Source: Candidatus Nitrospira allomarina (GTDB lineage: Bacteria; Nitrospirota; Nitrospiria; Nitrospirales; UBA8639). From it: 64,000 bases of DNA. The translations under genes and the position numbers were made by a program. Positions 61,911 to 64,000 of the stretch are shown in pieces. Within the stretch, counting starts at the first letter, position 1. Every line of letters starts with the position of its first letter. A model generated the notes under the pieces. It was not told the origin of the DNA and made no database searches. It saw nothing but the letters and a program-made list of their open reading frames with translations. The stretch is taken from positions 3,097,001 through 3,161,000 of the forward strand of contig NZ_CP116967.1 of NCBI RefSeq assembly GCF_032050975.1, given 5' to 3'.

Positions 61911-62570
61911 GTACTTTTCCTTTTGCCTTTCTGGTTGTCGTCTTCGAGTGAAGCGGCAACAGTGTTTCTCGCTGATAGAGGTGGGGGTGGGAAAACGCCA
62001 ACATCATTCCCTTGCGTGTTTGGTGTACAAGGATTCTGGGCCTTACTCGCCCGAACTAGTAGGGTAACCGGATATTAATTGCATAACTGATACCTCAGAA
62101 GACGACAGGGTGTTTGGAACCGGCACAGAAGCCAGGGATGATATTTGTCCAACAGCATTGGAGTTCCCTGAATATAGGAACAAAGAGAAAAAGTTCATTT
62201 CTCAGTTCTGGGTAGGCCATGAGCGGTTTTGCATCGCGCGTTTAGTGCGAATTCGCTCCAAGCGGTAGCGCTGACAGGAATCAAGATAAGATGGTGGACT
62301 GTGAACTCTAAACGGGTATGCCTGCGTGTTTCATAAGATGGTCAAATCCATGGTTGCCGGTTTTTAGCCACGACAATGATATTTTTGTGCCATGGACTGG
62401 TACCTCAGGGCCAGTCACTTCACTGGTTTTTTTAATGCGGGTCAACTTCATTGGGAGGCAGACTTATATCCTTGCGATTGCCCCATAAAGGTGACCAATT
62501 AGTGAATGGGTAGGCAGGATGTGGATGATCAATATGATACTCATTTTTTCGGTGTTTGGCCGGGAATTTT
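61911..62570. other. Intergenic region, nothing identified
   Basis: 660 bases upstream of the SulP gene and downstream of the next membrane-protein gene. I see no gene, repeat or clear promoter. Confidence 0.45.
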
Positions 62571-63398
62571 TTAGGACTCCGAGTAGAAAAATAATTGCAC
62601 GCCGATAGTAATGACCAGGAGAGCCCAGAGGATTTTGAATGCAAATTTGACGCGGGCGTTGGTCTGCAACGCGACATGAGATCGTGGTATGAACTCGCCG
62701 GCAAACCAGGCTAGACCACCTGCCAAGGCCAATGTGCCCATGATGTTATGGTGAGTCTGAATGTCGTGGCCGCCTGGGTGGAGGCCATGCATGTGGCGAA
62801 ACAACATAAGCCCACCGACCAGTGCAAAACCCGGCAGAAGCGACCGCCAGAACACGTGAGAAAATTTCCCAGCCCGAAGGAACCCTTCCACCAGGCCGAC
62901 AGCCAGGGCCAGGATGCCGAATATTTTGTGTTGCAGCATTTCAGGATCCTTGCCGGATAAGGTGTCGGCTAATGTCCATGAGCCAATGGGCCATGCCAAA
63001 TGATCGCTCCAGATCAATAGGAAGATTCCTGATCCTATTAGTGAACCCGGCAAGAGCCAACGAACCCACATGAATGCCTGCCAGCCCATTACTCTTTGCC
63101 ATTCACTGAAACCCATCAGAATGACACCGACTCCAACAAACGCATGGTTGAATTCGCTATAGGCAATCCCTTCCGGGGAGCCTTCCCACTGTCCAACCTG
63201 CGGAGCAGCGTCCTGATGGTGGACGGTGTGATTGTGGTGAGTTTCTTCCTTCGAAATGTTGCGTGGTTCGGCCCAGGCGGAAGGTAGCCCAAGGTGCAAC
63301 TCGTGGTTTATTGGTTCCCATAGGCCTAAAATAAGGAGTAACCCGAAAAAAACCCGATAGAGCCAGATAAACAGGACAGTAGAAGGCATGATGCTCAC
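62571..63398 (-). CDS. Histidine-rich multi-pass membrane protein
   Basis: 275 residues. An N-terminal hydrophobic helix is followed by a His-rich segment (EETHHNHTVHHQDAAPQ) and six or so membrane helices with further His (RHMHGLHPGGHDIQTHHNIMG). Copper or another metal may be bound. Its overall form recalls CopD-like or cytochrome-like membrane proteins, but I do not recognise it. No strong ribosome site precedes the ATG. Confidence 0.7.
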   Translation of the reverse strand: MSIMPSTVLFIWLYRVFFGLLLILGLWEPINHELHLGLPSAWAEPRNISKEETHHNHTVHHQDAAPQVGQWEGSPEGIAYSEFNHAFVGVGVILMGFSEWQRVMGWQAFMWVRWLLPGSLIGSGIFLLIWSDHLAWPIGSWTLADTLSGKDPEMLQHKIFGILALAVGLVEGFLRAGKFSHVFWRSLLPGFALVGGLMLFRHMHGLHPGGHDIQTHHNIMGTLALAGGLAWFAGEFIPRSHVALQTNARVKFAFKILWALLVITIGVQLFFYSES

Positions 63399-63594
63399 GT
63401 TTCCCTCACTGAAGATTTCCTTTGGTTATGGTATTGCCAATGTAGGGGGGTTGAAGAATGATCTCATGCTGCAAATTGAACATAAGATTCGAGCATTTCG
63501 CTAAATTTGAATATGTCTGATCATATCGCTTATTCAGTGTATGGACGTGTACTGTCTGATAGTGTGCGGTGGTTTTAACCTGGGAAGAAGCATT

Positions 63595-64000
63595 CTACTG
63601 TGGTGCCCTTCGATCCATCCGTTCTGCATGGGAGAAAGTGACCAATTCCTTTTCTTGTAGGCTTTGCTGAACCAGCTTGGGAATGTCTAGGGCTTGCTCG
63701 ACTTTGAGGATATGGGGTAGCTGGCATCGTGTTTGTGGATGTTTTGGGACAAAGAGCGTGCAGCAGTCTTGGTCCGGTTCGATGGAGGTCTCGAACGATC
63801 CCAGCGCTTGAGCTTGTTGCGTGATTTCCAACTTATCCATCCCGATGAGCGGACGAAGGATGGGAAGTGACGTGGCTTCGTTAATGACAGAAATATTTTC
63901 CGGCGTTTGGGACGCCACTTGACCCAGGCTGTCTCCGGTCGTGAGGGCCCATGCCTCCTCCTGCTCGGCAATTTTTGCAGCGATGCGGAGCATCAAGCGA
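63595..64000 (-). CDS. thiI: ThiI-type tRNA 4-thiouridine synthase, C-terminal fragment
   Basis: The frame runs off the right edge, so only the last 135 codons or so are present. RIAAKIAEQEEAWALTTGDSLGQVASQTPENISVI is the PP-loop-domain end of ThiI, and DQDCCTLFVPKHPQTR follows, with its Cys pair including the conserved catalytic Cys region. ThiI makes 4-thiouridine in tRNA and supports thiamine synthesis. No rhodanese domain is present at the C-terminus. The start lies outside the window. Confidence 0.85.
   Translation of the reverse strand, partial: RLMLRIAAKIAEQEEAWALTTGDSLGQVASQTPENISVINEATSLPILRPLIGMDKLEITQQAQALGSFETSIEPDQDCCTLFVPKHPQTRCQLPHILKVEQALDIPKLVQQSLQEKELVTFSHAERMDRRAPQ

Noticed and set aside
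1-64000. tRNA, rRNA and insertion sequences
   Set aside because: I read the intergenic gaps for cloverleaf arms, conserved rRNA blocks and transposase motifs and found none; a tRNAscan or ISfinder search could confirm.

Overview
The window is a dense bacterial chromosome segment with short intergenic gaps, many ATGA start/stop overlaps and Shine-Dalgarno sites of the AGGAG type. Gene content fits a Gram-negative autotroph: outer-membrane DUF481 and HAF-repeat exported proteins, SbtA plus a PII-like protein, and SulP plus a carbonic-anhydrase-like protein. My best guess is a Nitrospirota member, Nitrospira-like and of moderate GC. This rests on general resemblance (dispersed structured repeats, lexA-like/imuB/dnaE2 cassette, inorganic-carbon genes) and is not proven by any marker gene here.

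Left part (1-27,100): a catabolic island. An acyl-CoA dehydrogenase cut by the window edge is followed by a small accessory patch (hypothetical gene, PD-(D/E)XK-like protein, HNH nuclease) and an indoleamine 2,3-dioxygenase-type gene, set among three copies of a dispersed ~200-bp structured repeat. A 13-gene minus-strand operon (19,819 down to 6,248) then encodes a heme-oxygenase-fold diiron protein, an acyl-CoA ligase, a branched-chain-type 2-oxoacid dehydrogenase (E1a, E1b, E2), a thiolase, a 3-hydroxyacyl-CoA dehydrogenase, a split B12 mutase with isobutyryl-CoA-mutase residues, an MBL hydrolase, a cysteine-less thiolase-like protein with a DUF35 partner, and a MeaB-type GTPase. Divergent from it, a plus-strand operon (20,139-27,089) carries a one-domain HPPD-like protein, a homogentisate-dioxygenase-like protein, a fumarylacetoacetase-like hydrolase, a PRTase-like protein and PrpD, PrpB and PrpC. 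Read together, these could take valine to isobutyryl-CoA, butyryl-CoA and acetyl-CoA, send propionyl-CoA through the methylcitrate cycle, and open aromatic amino-acid rings. Enoyl-CoA hydratase and E3 are not in the window.

Middle part (27,100-44,100): an HTH protein, a ferredoxin-reductase-like flavoprotein, a DUF481 protein, then a more AT-rich stretch with a decayed copy of the flavoprotein 3' end, a fourth copy of the repeat and a pentapeptide-type gene broken by an in-frame TGA. Next come envelope and stress genes: a DUF3568 lipoprotein, an SRAP protein, an exported protein with twelve consecutive aromatic heptads, two tandem BON lipoproteins, a HAF-repeat protein, a DUF3365 heme protein and the SbtA/PII-like bicarbonate pair.

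Right part (44,100-64,000): a damage-tolerance cassette (XRE-type LexA-like repressor, ImuB, DnaE2) with a perfect palindrome over the repressor start codon and phased 44-nt repeats before dnaE2. Then TerC; a MarR regulator with a four-cysteine tail divergent from a thioredoxin-fold protein, a truncated hemoglobin and a MOSC protein; a TVP38-type membrane protein; an RluA/RluD-family pseudouridine synthase; an isolated contractile-tail sheath protein; a SulP transporter with a beta-carbonic-anhydrase-like partner; a membrane protein; and a ThiI fragment at the edge. I saw no rRNA, tRNA, CRISPR array or intact insertion sequence.
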